Below the pieces are notes generated by a model that was not told where the DNA came from, did no database searches, and worked only from the letters and a program-made list of their open reading frames with translations. The position numbers were made by a program, and so were the translations under genes. From Halichondria panicea (lineage: Eukaryota > Porifera > Demospongiae > Suberitida > Halichondriidae), in the NCBI RefSeq assembly GCF_963675165.1, contig NC_087378.1, forward strand, positions 8,362,525 to 8,426,524: 64,000 nt of DNA, written 5' to 3'. Within the stretch, counting starts at the first letter, position 1; each line of letters opens with the position of its first letter. Shown one piece after another: positions 23,992-35,331 of this stretch.

Positions 23992-26564
23992 TCACACATC
24001 GGAACACTCGGTCACAAAGGTCTTCCCATTCCATTTACTCTTAAACTGTTCCGCCAGAGCAAACTCAGACTGTGTGTGGTGTGTGTGTGTATGTGGGGGG
24101 GGGGGGTGAGGGGTGTGTGTGTGTGGGAGTGTGGGAGTGTACTGTACATGACTGTGTGTACTGGCTAGCATAAGCATACTAGCATAATTATATCAAGACA
24201 TCACGTGATACATGGGTTCAAATTAATATTGAGTCCATATACAACAGGGTGAGGGTTACATCTCACTCACATAGTCATCACTTCCTTTAGGGATGCATAT
24301 ATTCATCTCAGAGGACTTGGCAGAGAAGATGTCACAATCAAGGCAGTCCTTGTTGAGGAAGACCTGACAACCATCAGTCTTGTCAATAGACACAGTTCGA
24401 CACTTTCCTAGAATCTGTGTGTGTGTGTGGTGTGTGCGTGTGGTGTGTGGTTGAACACAATGAGTCCTAATGTGGTGACAGGGGAACACAACACATGACC
24501 AGAGCATTGTGTGTGGGTATAATGGCCGTGAGTGATTAAACCATAACTAGAGTGGCCGGTTCCCTAAGGAGATGGTCTATATGGCTGGCCTCACAATACT
24601 ACATACACACAATGCACTGCAGGGACAATGGTAATACCTGCACTTGCACACTGGAGCTGTTGATCACCTCACAGCTAGATATGACATCATCGAAACACAG
24701 AGCAACCCTCTTGCAGTTATCTGTACAGTTACACACAAATAATCTGCAGTTATATTATATGATCTAAAATGCTTAGAAACTGTTTAGAAAGTTTCCATGT
24801 GATTTAGAAGCCCTCACCCACTGGGTTTCTAAGAAACTTCCTTTCTCTATTATATTCAGCGTTAAATGAAGCGTCTTTGAACGGCCATAGCTTTAGTTTA
24901 GTTGGTCTAATCACATTAATTTTATGATTTTCTAAAAGCTAAGAAAGAGGCCTTTCAGGTGATGTATTAAAAATCAAAAGTCTATTTTGGGCCAATTTTT
25001 GACAAAATACCATGGAACCCATGGTATTTTTCAAAAAATTCATGGTTTGTTCCAAATTTGAGATTTGAGCATACCATCTGAAAGAGCTCTTTCTAAGCTT
25101 TCAGAAAATCATTAAATCATTGAAATTGGACTACTACAACTCTAGCTACAAAATCTACTCTAGCACTCAAAACACAACTACACAGACTGTACCCACCTAG
25201 GATGATGGAGTTGACCTTGCCAGTGACCTTGATGGTGGTCTTGGTACAGCGGAACACGTACACACTCTGCTTGGCATTGGTCTCAGAGATGGTGAGACTG
25301 GGATTGTTGTCCTGGTACTCAACCACCCACTTCTTGTTCTGGAGCTGACACACTGGAGGCTTCTTGACAGTGGTGGCCATGGCTTTAGGAGCAGAGGAGG
25401 TGGTCTTCTTGATCTCTCCCTCCTTGACAACCGAGGAGACCCTCAGAGCTGGGTTCTTGTGTGTCATCTGATCCTTGCTCACCTTCTTAAGACCTGGGGG
25501 GGGGGGGGGGGAGGATTGACATGATGGCTGTCATTAAGAAAGCTCTAGGCTGAACAATGTTACATCCAAATACTGCATGCTCCGCCCACTCACTCTATGC
25601 TAACACCTAATAGCTAGAGGCAGAGGAGGTACGACACGGTCACATGACCAGCCAAAATGATTATGAATCTCATTAACTTGTGCATGAATATCATTCAAGA
25701 CTGTGTACTTTGATAGTGGATTTGGTTTGGCGTGTGTCTTTCACTTGACGTTTCTAAGATCAGGATGGTTCATTGCTGGGCTTATACTGATGTGAAATAG
25801 CTTTTCAACCAGTTTCAACGACCACTTAGATTTTGAGATATTATTGTTTTTAGTGTAATTCTGTTTTAGAGTGTTTAATAAGTATTCTGTGCTTGCATTC
25901 AGGATAGGATCACTGCCAACATCTGAGCCTTGGTTGTTACAACAAATCTAATCTCTACTTGTAAAACTCTAGCTACTAGCCAGCAACAAATTCACTGAGT
26001 TTTATGCTCTCAACTTGTTTCTTTATGGCGCTTACTTGCCACCAGTTGAATGTCGTCATTGGAATGCATTTTAACGACTTCTTTGTCTTTCTTGCCTTCA
26101 ATCAAGAAATAGCAGCCACGTGAGCTTAACCGCGTGTCGTACCTCCTCTGAGCTAGAGGTTTGTACCTTTGGTGACGTCAGCGCCCTTGTTGAGACTGGC
26201 AAAGAGATTGGCCTTGGCTGCTGCATCACCAGAGGGCTTGGGTGCGTCAGTGGGGGGTAACACAGCAGGGGGTGGTGGAGGAGGTGGGCCAGCACTAGCA
26301 GGAGGGGGAGGGGCACCACCAGCACACACACTGCCCTGTATGGACAACACATGCTGAGTAATTATCATAACATCAGCTTCATTGTGAAACACAACAATCA
26401 AACCTCAAGCTAATAAAGGCACTCCAGCCCAACAGCTGTACTGTAGTACCTGCTTGTTCCAGACTAGTCCAGTAGTGTGGTTGTCCTTGACGTATGTTTG
26501 CAGCTCAGCAAAAGATCCTGTGAAGGCCCTCACCCATTCAACACGTTTCCTGTTAGGAGGTGAT

Positions 26565-26612
<48 letters not shown>

Positions 26613-27418
26613 ACTCATCCTTTCCCTTGAATTCCTTGATGACCCTGTTGCCATAGAAGAGAGCCTGATCTCCCATCTCCTTGACATATGGAGCTGGTTT
26701 GGGGGACACACTCACCCACCCAACACATCCAATACCCTCCTTGACTGTCATCAACTGGTTGAACACTTTACTTGAACGTCTCTTCTCAGCGTATGTCACA
26801 ACTTCTTGTACTTTATCAGCCAGAGGTTTCATGAGGGTAGAGAGCACATCCTACAAGAGTGGAGTGAGTGGGTGACGAACACTAACCCTGCCACTCATTG
26901 CTACTAACCTTGGCTGGTTGCTTGTGCTGGGAGGCCAAGACTAGAATACCACGGACAAGTTGATACGCTTCCTCCACAAGCTTGGACTAGGGGGTATGGG
27001 GTATATAATCATTAGAGGGCATCCATTAATCAAGGGAGACTAACCTGTTCGGCAACTTCTCCTTCAAATGACTTTGATAGCTCAAAGAAAGTTTTGATCT
27101 TTCCGTTGAGTACCTGGCAACACAAAAATACATTCTGTAACACAGCTCTGTAGTCATTGCCAAAACATGGCCTTATAAGGTAACATCATTAATGGCTGCA
27201 AATCAACGTACCACATCAAAAGCTTCCACTGATTCAGAAGTACCTGTATTACAGTGAGTGATATAACCATCAGTGTGTGTGTGTGTGGAGTGTTGGGGGG
27301 GGGGGCACTTACCTGCAGCTGGTGGTGTGGTCCCTCCTCCTCCTGAGGCAGCCACACTCTCCAGGCGTGTGGTCACTGTCTCTAGTCGACTCACCAAGGA
27401 AGCAAGGTCACCCGACAT
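23992..27418 (-). CDS. CAP1: Adenylyl cyclase-associated protein (CAP)
   Basis: Actin-recycling protein: binds ADP-actin with cofilin and promotes nucleotide exchange. 463 aa from exons 27418-27313, 27243-27212, 27113-27045, 26986-26909, 26850-26615, 26549-26450, 26335-26167, 25493-25197, 24720-24638, 24414-24271, 24069-23992. The N-terminal oligomerisation segment (SLVSRLETVTTRLESVA) is followed by the helical-folded domain, a polyproline stretch (about 225-245) for profilin or SH3 binding, a WH2-like LKKVSKDQMTHKNP, and the C-terminal beta-helix CARP domain (DNCKRVALCFDD; SIDKTDGCQVFLNKDCLDCDI; SSEMNICIP). The end is EQFKSKWNGKTFVT. A possible 60-nt cassette exon lies at 26095-26036. The intron 24721-25196 holds fold-back repeats. 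Confidence 0.93.
24767..25140. mobile_element. Fold-back repeat copies in a CAP intron
   Basis: 24767-24845 resembles the arms of the element at 1673-1804 (TTTAGAAAGTTTCCATGTGA). 24870-25140 is a copy of the family with opposing AAGCTAAGAAAGAGG and CTTTCTAAGCTTTCAGAAAA arms, also at 57320-57610. Confidence 0.6.
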
Positions 27419-27895
27419 ACTGTGGTGGGATACAGCATACAGTGAATACAGAGTGTGTGGTGTGTGGTACAGTGTGTGGTGTGTGTGGTGTGTGATGTGT
27501 GTGGTGTGTGGAGTGGGTTAGCTACATCCCAGAATGTCAGTGCATCATAAAGTAATGGCATGCAGAGAGAGAGACTCACTTGATAATAGAGTGGATTTCA
27601 GAAGAAGACACAACAGCTTTAGAACTAGAACGTAACGTAAGTATAGTACTCAGATCTTGTTACGTCATACGTCAGTGCAGGAACAAGTGGGACGAGGGTC
27701 GGTGTTGGCCACGCCCCCTCTACCCAGGAGGGGGCGTGGCTCACTCCAGCGTGGTGCTGACTAGACACAGTAGAGCTATAGTAAGGCATAGATGTAGAGG
27801 AAGGTACGTACAGAGGATGAGATGACACAACCAAGCTATGAGAGTATATCTTAAGGAGGTGGTGTTGTGAGTCTATTAGATACTGCTGGTGTGTG
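27419..27895. promoter_or_regulatory. Divergent promoter, CAP / SLC25 carrier
   Basis: 477 bp between opposite ATGs, without a supported exon. TACGTCA occurs twice in direct tandem at 27661-27674 (CRE/ATF-like). GCCACGCCCCCTC (27708-27720) and GAGGGGGCGTGGC (27728-27740) form a perfect 13-bp inverted repeat around a 7-nt spacer, each arm a KLF/Sp-type GC box. Confidence 0.6.
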
Positions 27896-29377
27896 ATGGC
27901 TGCTGCTACTGGGGCTAGTGAAGGCAGTGTATATGACAAGCTCACTACCTCACAACTCAAGCACCTTATAGCTGGGGGAGTGGCAGGGGGCGTGTCCCGT
28001 ACCTCTGTCTCCCCTTTGGAGAGAATGAAGATCCTCTATCAGGTACCCACACACACGTCACGTATAGTCCTCCTCACTCACTCGGTGGTGTCCCTTAGAT
28101 CCAGGTGGAGAGTGTACAAGAGCAGCGGAGGTTCAATGGACTAGCCTCAGCACTGGCAAGGATAGGACGTGAGGAAGGGATGGTTGGTTACTTCAAGGGC
28201 AATGGGACCAACGTGGTGCGTATTGTACCTTATGCTGCTGTACAGTTTGCTGCCTACGAGGAGTTTAAGAAAGTGAGTATATTAATAGTCCTTGTACTGT
28301 GCTGTGTGGTACCTGATGGCTTGTGTGTAGACTGCCACTCTTAACTAGTGGTGGGACTTTAATGATCTCATCTAAACGTAGACAATCTTCCTCATCCTTC
28401 CTTTGCTAACATTTCCTGTACAGTTGTTGGGTGTTCCTGAGGACCCGCGTAAGCAGAGGCCACTCAAGCGTCTGTGTGCTGGTGCCCTAGCTGGCCTCAC
28501 TTCAGTCACAGCCACTTATCCACTGGACCTCATCAGAACAAGACTCAGTGCTCAGATAGAGAGCCACCAACACAGGAAATACAAGTAAGTGTATGACTCC
28601 CTGTGTAACTGTATACCTGACCCCCACTCTGTGCAGGAGTATTCGTCATGCCTTCCAGACAATTCTAAAAGAGGAGGGTGGTTTCTGGAGCTTGTATCGT
28701 GGCATCTTCCCTACTCTCACTGGGATAGCACCTTATGTGGGTCTCAACTTTGCCTGTTATGAAACCCTCAAAGGTATGAAACACTTCACTCAACTATTCA
28801 TATCCACAGTTTCTCTTGGTATCAATATAGCTGCTTAACTAGGCTGCCCCCTCCTCTTCAGGTTATGTGCTATCATACTTGTTGGATGAGACTGATCATC
28901 GTGACCAAGTCGTGTTGGATGATGAGTTGCCAGTCCAGTGGAAGCTCATGTGTGGAGGGCTCTCTGGGGCCATAGCTCAGTCAGGTAATCACCCACCACC
29001 CTTATAGCTCATGTGTGGAGGGCTCTCTGGGGCCATAGCTCAGTCAGGTAATCACCCACCCCCCTTATAGCTCACATCTCCTGGCTGTACACACACTACT
29101 ATGATTACCTCTCTTCTCCCCCTCTATATATGTAGTGACCTACCCACTGGATGTTTTGAGACGCCGCATGCAAATGAGTGGGTTTGACTCGCAACGTTAT
29201 CCCTATAAAAACTCTTTCCATGCTATCAGCACAATGTACAAGACGGAGGGGATGAGAGGATTCTACAAAGGCATGCTCCCTAACCTGCTCAAAGTGGCCC
29301 CTCTGGTGGCCATCACCTTTGCCACGTATGAGTTCACTAAAGCAAGACTGTTTGGTGTTCCATTGAACTGGAGATAA
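27896..29377 (+). CDS. Mitochondrial carrier, SLC25 family (SLC25A42/ADNT1-like)
   Basis: Inner-mitochondrial-membrane transporter, 327 aa, exons 27896-28042, 28099-28272, 28424-28584, 28637-28773, 28862-28984, 29136-29377. Three mitochondrial carrier repeats show the PxD/ExxK/R signature: PLERMK, PLDLIR and PLDVLR, each followed by a YRG/YKG-type segment (YFKGNGTNVVRIVPYAAVQF; LYRGIFPTLTGIAPYVGLNF; FYKGMLPNLLKVAPLVAI). The first motif has E where most carriers have D. Sequence flavour (RIVPYAAVQF, CAGALAGLTSVTATYPLDL) is nearest to CoA/adenine-nucleotide carriers such as SLC25A42 or plant ADNT1; the substrate is inference. A 63-bp tandem duplication covers the end of exon 5. Confidence 0.88.
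28943..29068. repeat. 63-bp tandem duplication across an SLC25 exon-intron boundary
   Basis: The last 42 coding bases of exon 5, its GTAATC donor and the start of the intron are repeated once, offset 63 bp. The second copy has its own CTTATAG acceptor-like start and a GT donor. Confidence 0.9.
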
Positions 29378-29512
29378 CATTTCATTCAATTTACTTTATA
29401 ACAATAATTATTATTATGAATCATGTTTCACGTTTGTACAATAATTTATTTACGTAACAATTGACTACTGTAAAGACAAGTGTTCAAGCATGTCAGGTTC
29501 ATTCTCTGTTCT

Positions 29513-30623
29513 TCACTGCCGGCTGGGGAAGCCATTGTTGTAGCCTTGCTGTTCCTGGGATCGACCACTGTAACTGCATGAGGGGGGGGTTAGTACGAGG
29601 AGGTCATGTGATATGTGCTGCTCACCCCTGCTGCTGACCATAACCATACAGCGCTTGTTGAGGCTGTTGAGACTGTGAGTAGTTGTTGTATCCCTGAGCC
29701 TGAGGGACAGCAGAGGCATACGCTCCAGTAGAGTCAGTACGAGAAGGGTTGTAGCTGCCTGTGCTAGCATAGGCCCCTCCATTGTAGCTGGATGCAGGGT
29801 TGGAGCCCTGAGGTGTAGGGTAGTAGCCAGCAGCACCGCCAGCAGAGCCCCCTCCATAATTGTAGCCACTCCATTGAGCCTGGTAGGCTGCTGGGTAGCC
29901 AGCTGCTCCAGCTATGAGGATAGGCTAACAGTTATACAACAAGACTGTGGGTCCACTCACAGCCATAGCCATAGGCTCCAGCCTGTTGTTGCTGCTGTTG
30001 TTGAGGGGTCATCTGAGAATAGCCACCAGGGCTAGGGTAGCCCCCACCGTACATCCGACTAGCTCCATAACCTGCACACACACACACACACATACACACA
30101 ACCACACACAACAGCTAGCATATTGCCTACCTTGAGGGTAACCGCTCTTGCCCCCCATTGGTTTGCTGCTATTCTCCGCCTTCTTGACCTCCACCTGGGA
30201 GCAAGTGGTGTATAGCACACTGAGCATAATCACTGGAACTTACCCTCTTGCCATTGATTTCAACATATCGCTCAAGCATCGCCCTGTCTGCGTCTTGTTG
30301 TCTCTCAAAGGTCAAGAACCCAAATCCTATATATGAAAACCGTAAATTTGTGTGGTTGACATCTGTTGCTCACCCCTACACTTTCCACTCTCTTTATCGT
30401 ACTTTAGTTCAACTCCCTCCACCTGCAGAGATTAGTTCCCTACCACACTGTCACACACATACTGAGAGGACTTACAGGAATAGGACCAAACACTGAGAAC
30501 ACTCTCCTTATATCGTCTGCAGATGTATTCTCTGGGATACCACCTAAAAACAATTTGACTTTGGGAGCCTGTCCACTCTTGATGGCCTTCTTGGGGTCCA
30601 CCTATCATGACATACAATGAAAG

Positions 30624-30676
<53 letters not shown>

Positions 30677-30937
30677 CCTTCTTCCCATCAATGAAGTGAC
30701 CCTCTTCAGTAGATCCTGGACCACCCTTGGTCTTATACTGGAGGGCAACATCCGCAATGGCTGGATTACTGAACGTCACAAACCCAAAGCCCCTGCACAC
30801 ACAGTTACCATAGTTACTGTCCATAGTTACTGTACAGCACTCACCTGTGCTTGTTTTCACTGTTGTACATTACAGTACAGTCAGCGATCTCCCCAAACTG
30901 AATAAAATATTCCCTCAGATTTTCTATGTGGGGGCAA

Positions 30938-30983
<46 letters not shown>

Positions 30984-31114
30984 CTCTTACCTTTGGTTGT
31001 CTCCCAACTGAGACCACCTACAAATAGTTTCCTGCAGAGACAGACATGATGAGTGTGTGTGTGTGTGTGTGTGTAGACTTACCCTGGTTCATACTCTGTT
31101 CCTTCATTAGCCAT
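29513..31114 (-). CDS. hnRNP A/B-D type RNA-binding protein, copy A
   Basis: Nuclear two-RRM protein of the hnRNP AB/D class (mRNA packaging, splicing, export). 348 aa from exons 31114-31083, 31031-30991, 30923-30845, 30792-30678, 30601-30476, 30422-30374, 30326-30244, 30194-30131, 30071-29961, 29911-29626, 29573-29513. RRM1: KLFVGGLSWETTKENLREYF with RNP1 HRGFGFVTF. VDPKKA links to RRM2 (KLFLGGIPENTSADDIRRVF; RGFGFLTF). The C-terminal half is Gly/Tyr/Gln-rich (low-complexity, phase-separation type). The intron after 30678 has a GC donor (GCATGT). First exons and the whole 3' half are nearly identical to copy B, while the RRM exons differ. Confidence 0.9.
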
Positions 31115-31425
31115 GACAATGCTTGAGACAGACACGGATCACACTCCTATTAAACAATCTAAATGATAGTACTTAGCCTACAACTTACAATAGATAACTT
31201 AGCTAGCTAGCTAGAAAAATATCTATACACATAAACTAGGTAAGGTAAGCTGTATGTATGAAGATGGGCGTGGCCTCTTCTATTTTATAGTGGTACTAAG
31301 TGTTGGGCGTGGCTAACAATGTGTTGAGTAGGGTAACAACTTTCATTTCAACCACTGTACAGCGATATTTTATTTGTTATTAGAAAAGACAAGTGTTCAA
31401 GCATGTCAGGTTCATTCTCTGTTCT

Positions 31426-32963
31426 TCACTGCCGGCTGGGGAAGCCATTGTTGTAGCCTTGCTGTTCCTGGGATCGACCACTGTAACTGCATGGGGGGGG
31501 GGGGTTAGTACGAGGAGGTCATGTGATGTGTGCTGCTCACCCCTGCTGCTGACCATAACCATACAGCGCTTGTTGAGGCTGTTGAGACTGTGAGTAGTTG
31601 TATCCCTGAGCCTGAGGGACAGCAGAGGCATACGCTCCAGTAGAGTCAGTACGAGAAGAGTTGTAGCCGCCTGTGCTAGCATAGGCCCCTCCATTGTAGC
31701 TGGATGCAGGGTTGGAGCCCTGAGGTGTAGGGTAGTAGCCAGCACCGCCAGCAGAGCCCCCTCCATAATTGTAGTCACTCCATTGAGCCTGGTAGGCTGC
31801 TGGGTAGCCAGCTCCAGCTATGAGGATAGGCGAACAGTTATACAACAAGACTGTGGGTCCACTCACAGCCATAGCCATAGGCTCCAGCCTGTTGTTGCTG
31901 CTGTTGTTGAGGGGTCATCTGAGAATAGCCACCAGGGTTAGGGTAGCCCCCACCGTACATCCGACTAGCTCCATAACCTGCACACACACATAACCACACA
32001 CAACAGCTAGTATATTGCCTACCTTGAGGGTAGCTCTTGCCCCCCTTCGCTTTCTGATCCTCTGCCTTCTTGACCTCAACCTGCAAGCCAAAGTAGTGCC
32101 AGTTATTACGCAGCCTTGGCTAAACAGAAACAATGAAACTTACTTGTTTTGGACCTAGATAAACAAAATGTTCCTTGACAGCCGCCTGTGCTGCACTCTC
32201 AGTCTCAAAGGTCACGAACCCAAACCCTGTGTGGACAGTGTTAAAGGTCTGTGTAGTGAGTGGCTGGTACTAACCTCGTGACCTCTGGGTATTGGGGTCC
32301 ATCTTGATCTCGACAGCATCAGCACTACCCTGTACAACAGAAAAGCAATTTTAAAAGCATGCCTGTTGGCATTAAGCCCCCCCCCCCACACAATGGCTCA
32401 CACCGATGGGTCCCCTAGCCCCCTCCCACACCCCTATACAATGGCTCACACCGATGGGTCCCCTAGCCCCCCCCCCACACCCCTTTACAATGGCTCACAC
32501 TGATGGGTCCAAACTTGGAGAGTTCAGCTTGAATATCCTCAACTGTGGCATCACTGGGCAGGCCACCGAGGAACACTTTGAGGGGCTTGGACATAGTCTC
32601 TGCACGTTGTGGCTCTGCTGTTGACTGCCCACTCTTGGTGGCCTTCTTGGGGTCCACCTAGACACACGCAGGGGCTTAGGGTAACACACACACACACACA
32701 CACTGTAATGCAAGGTACCGGTTTGTTGTCAATCATATGAGGGCCCGGGTGTTGGAGGGCAGCGTCAGCATGATCAGGGTTCGTAAAAGTTACAAACCCA
32801 AAACCCCTGCACACACACACACACAATAAACACATTATTAGACACCTTAATCGTCTTACCTTGGTTTTAGAGTCACCCTATCCATCATGATGGTACTATC
32901 AGAAATCTCCCCAAATTGAAGAAAGTACTGCTTCAGATTTTCTATGTGAGGGCAACAACAGTG

Positions 32964-32994
<31 letters not shown>

Positions 32995-33064
32995 TAGCTC
33001 TTACCTTTGGTTGTCTCCCAACTGAGACCACCCACAAACAGTTTCCTGCAGAGACAGACATGAT

Positions 33065-33103
<39 letters not shown>

Positions 33104-33140
33104 CTTACCCTGGTTCATACTCTGTTCCTTCATTAGCCAT
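31426..33140 (-). CDS. hnRNP A/B-D type RNA-binding protein, copy B
   Basis: Also 348 aa, with the same exon plan: 33140-33109, 33045-33005, 32941-32860, 32806-32719, 32657-32499, 32329-32275, 32226-32144, 32080-32023, 31977-31867, 31817-31541, 31486-31426. RRM1 shares KLFVGGLSWETTK, then NLKQYFLQFGEISD and PRGFGFVTFTNPDHAD. RRM2 is VFL/GGLPSDATVEDIQAEL with RGFGFVTFETESAA. RRM exons have clearly diverged from copy A, but the Gly/Tyr-rich tail and 3' flank are almost base-identical. The donor after 32499 lies in a triplicated 60-bp segment (32395-32515). Confidence 0.9.
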
Positions 33141-33404
33141 GACAATGCTTGAGACAGACACGGATAACAAACACACACGAATCACACTCCTATTAAATGA
33201 GAGAATACCACTACTGTAGCTTAGCTTAGCCTACGAGTAACTACTCTTAGTTAGCGCTACTAGTACTACAGTGTAAGTACTTAATAGTGAAGAAAGACAA
33301 CGTGTTGAGCTCACGTGATTTTATTAAGAAAAAGAAGTGCACAAAGTTCAAGCATAATGTGATATTATACGTACACAGAAAATTCAACAGTTAGTTTGGA
33401 TAGG

Positions 33405-35113
33405 TCAAGTTGAGTGATGCATTCCATGGCTCTGGTAATAGTTTGATTGTTGTGGTTGCTGGTGCTGCTGGGCTCCATACGATGCTTGGGGGTACCTGCA
33501 CAGGAATACAATATCAGTCAGTCAACGCACCCACACCACACACCATGCTTACCCATGCTGCATGCCTTGTCCAGTCGCCCCCGCACCATAGCTGTAAGAT
33601 TGAGGATAGGTTTGTCCATAGCTAGCAGCAGCAGTCTCTCCACGAGAGCCACCTCCATAGCCTGGGTAGTTGTCATAATTCCCATGTGATCCAGTGTTAG
33701 TGCTTGGCTGACTGTTGTAGCTGTTGGTGGAGCTTTGTTGTTGTGGATAGCCGTAACTGGACCCATAGTAAGGATTGTAGGGTGCTGCCGCTGCTGTCTG
33801 AGAGGTGTCATAATGACTGTAGCCTCCTCCAGGAGGATGATATTGATACCCTGTATACACTACATGTATGAGGGAGACACGAACACAATGCTCCCACCTC
33901 CACCCATGCCACCAGCTCGGTTGTACTTGGTAGGTCTCGGCTCAGCTTTCTTGATCTCAACCTGCAGCAACAACAATGAGCATAAGATAAGAAAAGGGAG
34001 CTCACATCTTTGCCTCTCAATTTAAAGAACTGCTTGTTACACACAGCGCGAGCAGAGTCTTCTGTTGGGAAGGTTGCAAATGCAAACCCTGTGAATATGA
34101 GAGCAATGTAACAAGAGGGCGTGAAGTGGGTGGAGTCACCTTTATGCTTGAGACTGGCAGTGTCTAGTTTAATCTCCACGTCTTTGACGATCACCTACAC
34201 ATACCAACACTGTACATACAACAAGAGGTCGTGAACTCATGACACTCACTGATTCTGGGTAAGCCAACTGTTCCAATGCACTCTTGACCTCTTCCTTGAG
34301 TTCATCAATGGCAGCCTGATAAAGAGCAGGGTCTATGAACTCTTTACCAAGCGGTGGAATGCCACCAATAAACACTTTATTAGGATTCTCCTTGTTTTCA
34401 GAGATAGTAGGTACCATGGATTCTGATTTGGCCAACGCTAACTTTGGTTCAATCTGACAATTGCAAGAATAATAGAAATTGAACACATAACAATATTTAA
34501 GTACATACTTTTTTCCCGTCCAAATAATGCATTTCTGTTTGTTCCAGTACCATCTTAGCACACGCTGGATCCGTGAATGTGACAAATCCAAACCCTCTAC
34601 AACAAAACACAGTTCATAATATACACACAGAGCGGTTATGATTATTGTTATAGTTATGTCTCCTGGTTTAGGAATACGAGACAAACTAGTGAATGGCTTG
34701 TCAAGTGAAGACGAACACAGGATACTATTCTAGGCCCCTCTTGACTCTGACTAGGGGGGGAGGGAGCACACTGTCAGAAACACGTCAAGGCCATACCTAA
34801 TATTCACACACGAGTACTGATAGGGCTACTTCTATACACACGAGTGGCTACCTGGGCTTTTGGGACATCTTGTCTTTCTTGACAGAAACTTCCTTCACCT
34901 CACCATACGAACTAAAGTATTCCTTCAATTTTACTGCAAAATGAGTTTGTGTGTGAGATTGATAGAATACAAGTGAGATAAGGTTACCTTCATCAGTCTC
35001 CCAACTCAGTCCACCAACAAACAACTTCCTGCAAGAGTGCAGTATATACGACTATACAGCATGGCATGTGTACACGCTCACCCTTCGTCCACTGCATCCC
35101 CAGACATCGACAT
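33405..35113 (-). CDS. hnRNP A/B-D type RNA-binding protein, copy C
   Basis: 345 aa from exons 35113-35082, 35028-34988, 34933-34852, 34596-34509, 34453-34250, 34194-34140, 34088-34006, 33961-33898, 33850-33553, 33495-33405. RRM1: KLFVGGLSWETDEVKLKEYF, RGFGFVTF. RRM2 (VFIGGIPPLGKEF...) contains a long insert with LYQAAIDELKEEVKSALEQL before VIVKDVEIKLD and GFAFATF, unusual for the class. The tail is Tyr/Gln/Ser/Gly-rich. Two in-frame ATGs (35113, 35107) are possible starts. It is the most diverged of the three tandem copies. Confidence 0.88.
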
Positions 35114-35331
35114 AGTTAACAAGAATTACTCGACGTACAGGTAAACTTACAAACGAGTAGTACTACCTAAAGCAAGCTACGATTACAATGGATCCTTTAC
35201 AACAGGCAACACACACACACACACACGAAACTTTCCAAGGCCACGCGTGTCACGTGACCTGTGATCTTTGTACGCATGCGCAATGATCTTAAGAAAATCA
35301 AACAATTATTAGCATAATTATTATTATTGTG

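Noticed and set aside
27580-27825. Plus-strand ORF of 81 codons upstream of the SLC25 carrier
   Set aside because: Lies in the divergent promoter, no homology, and contains the GC-box palindrome. Probably chance.
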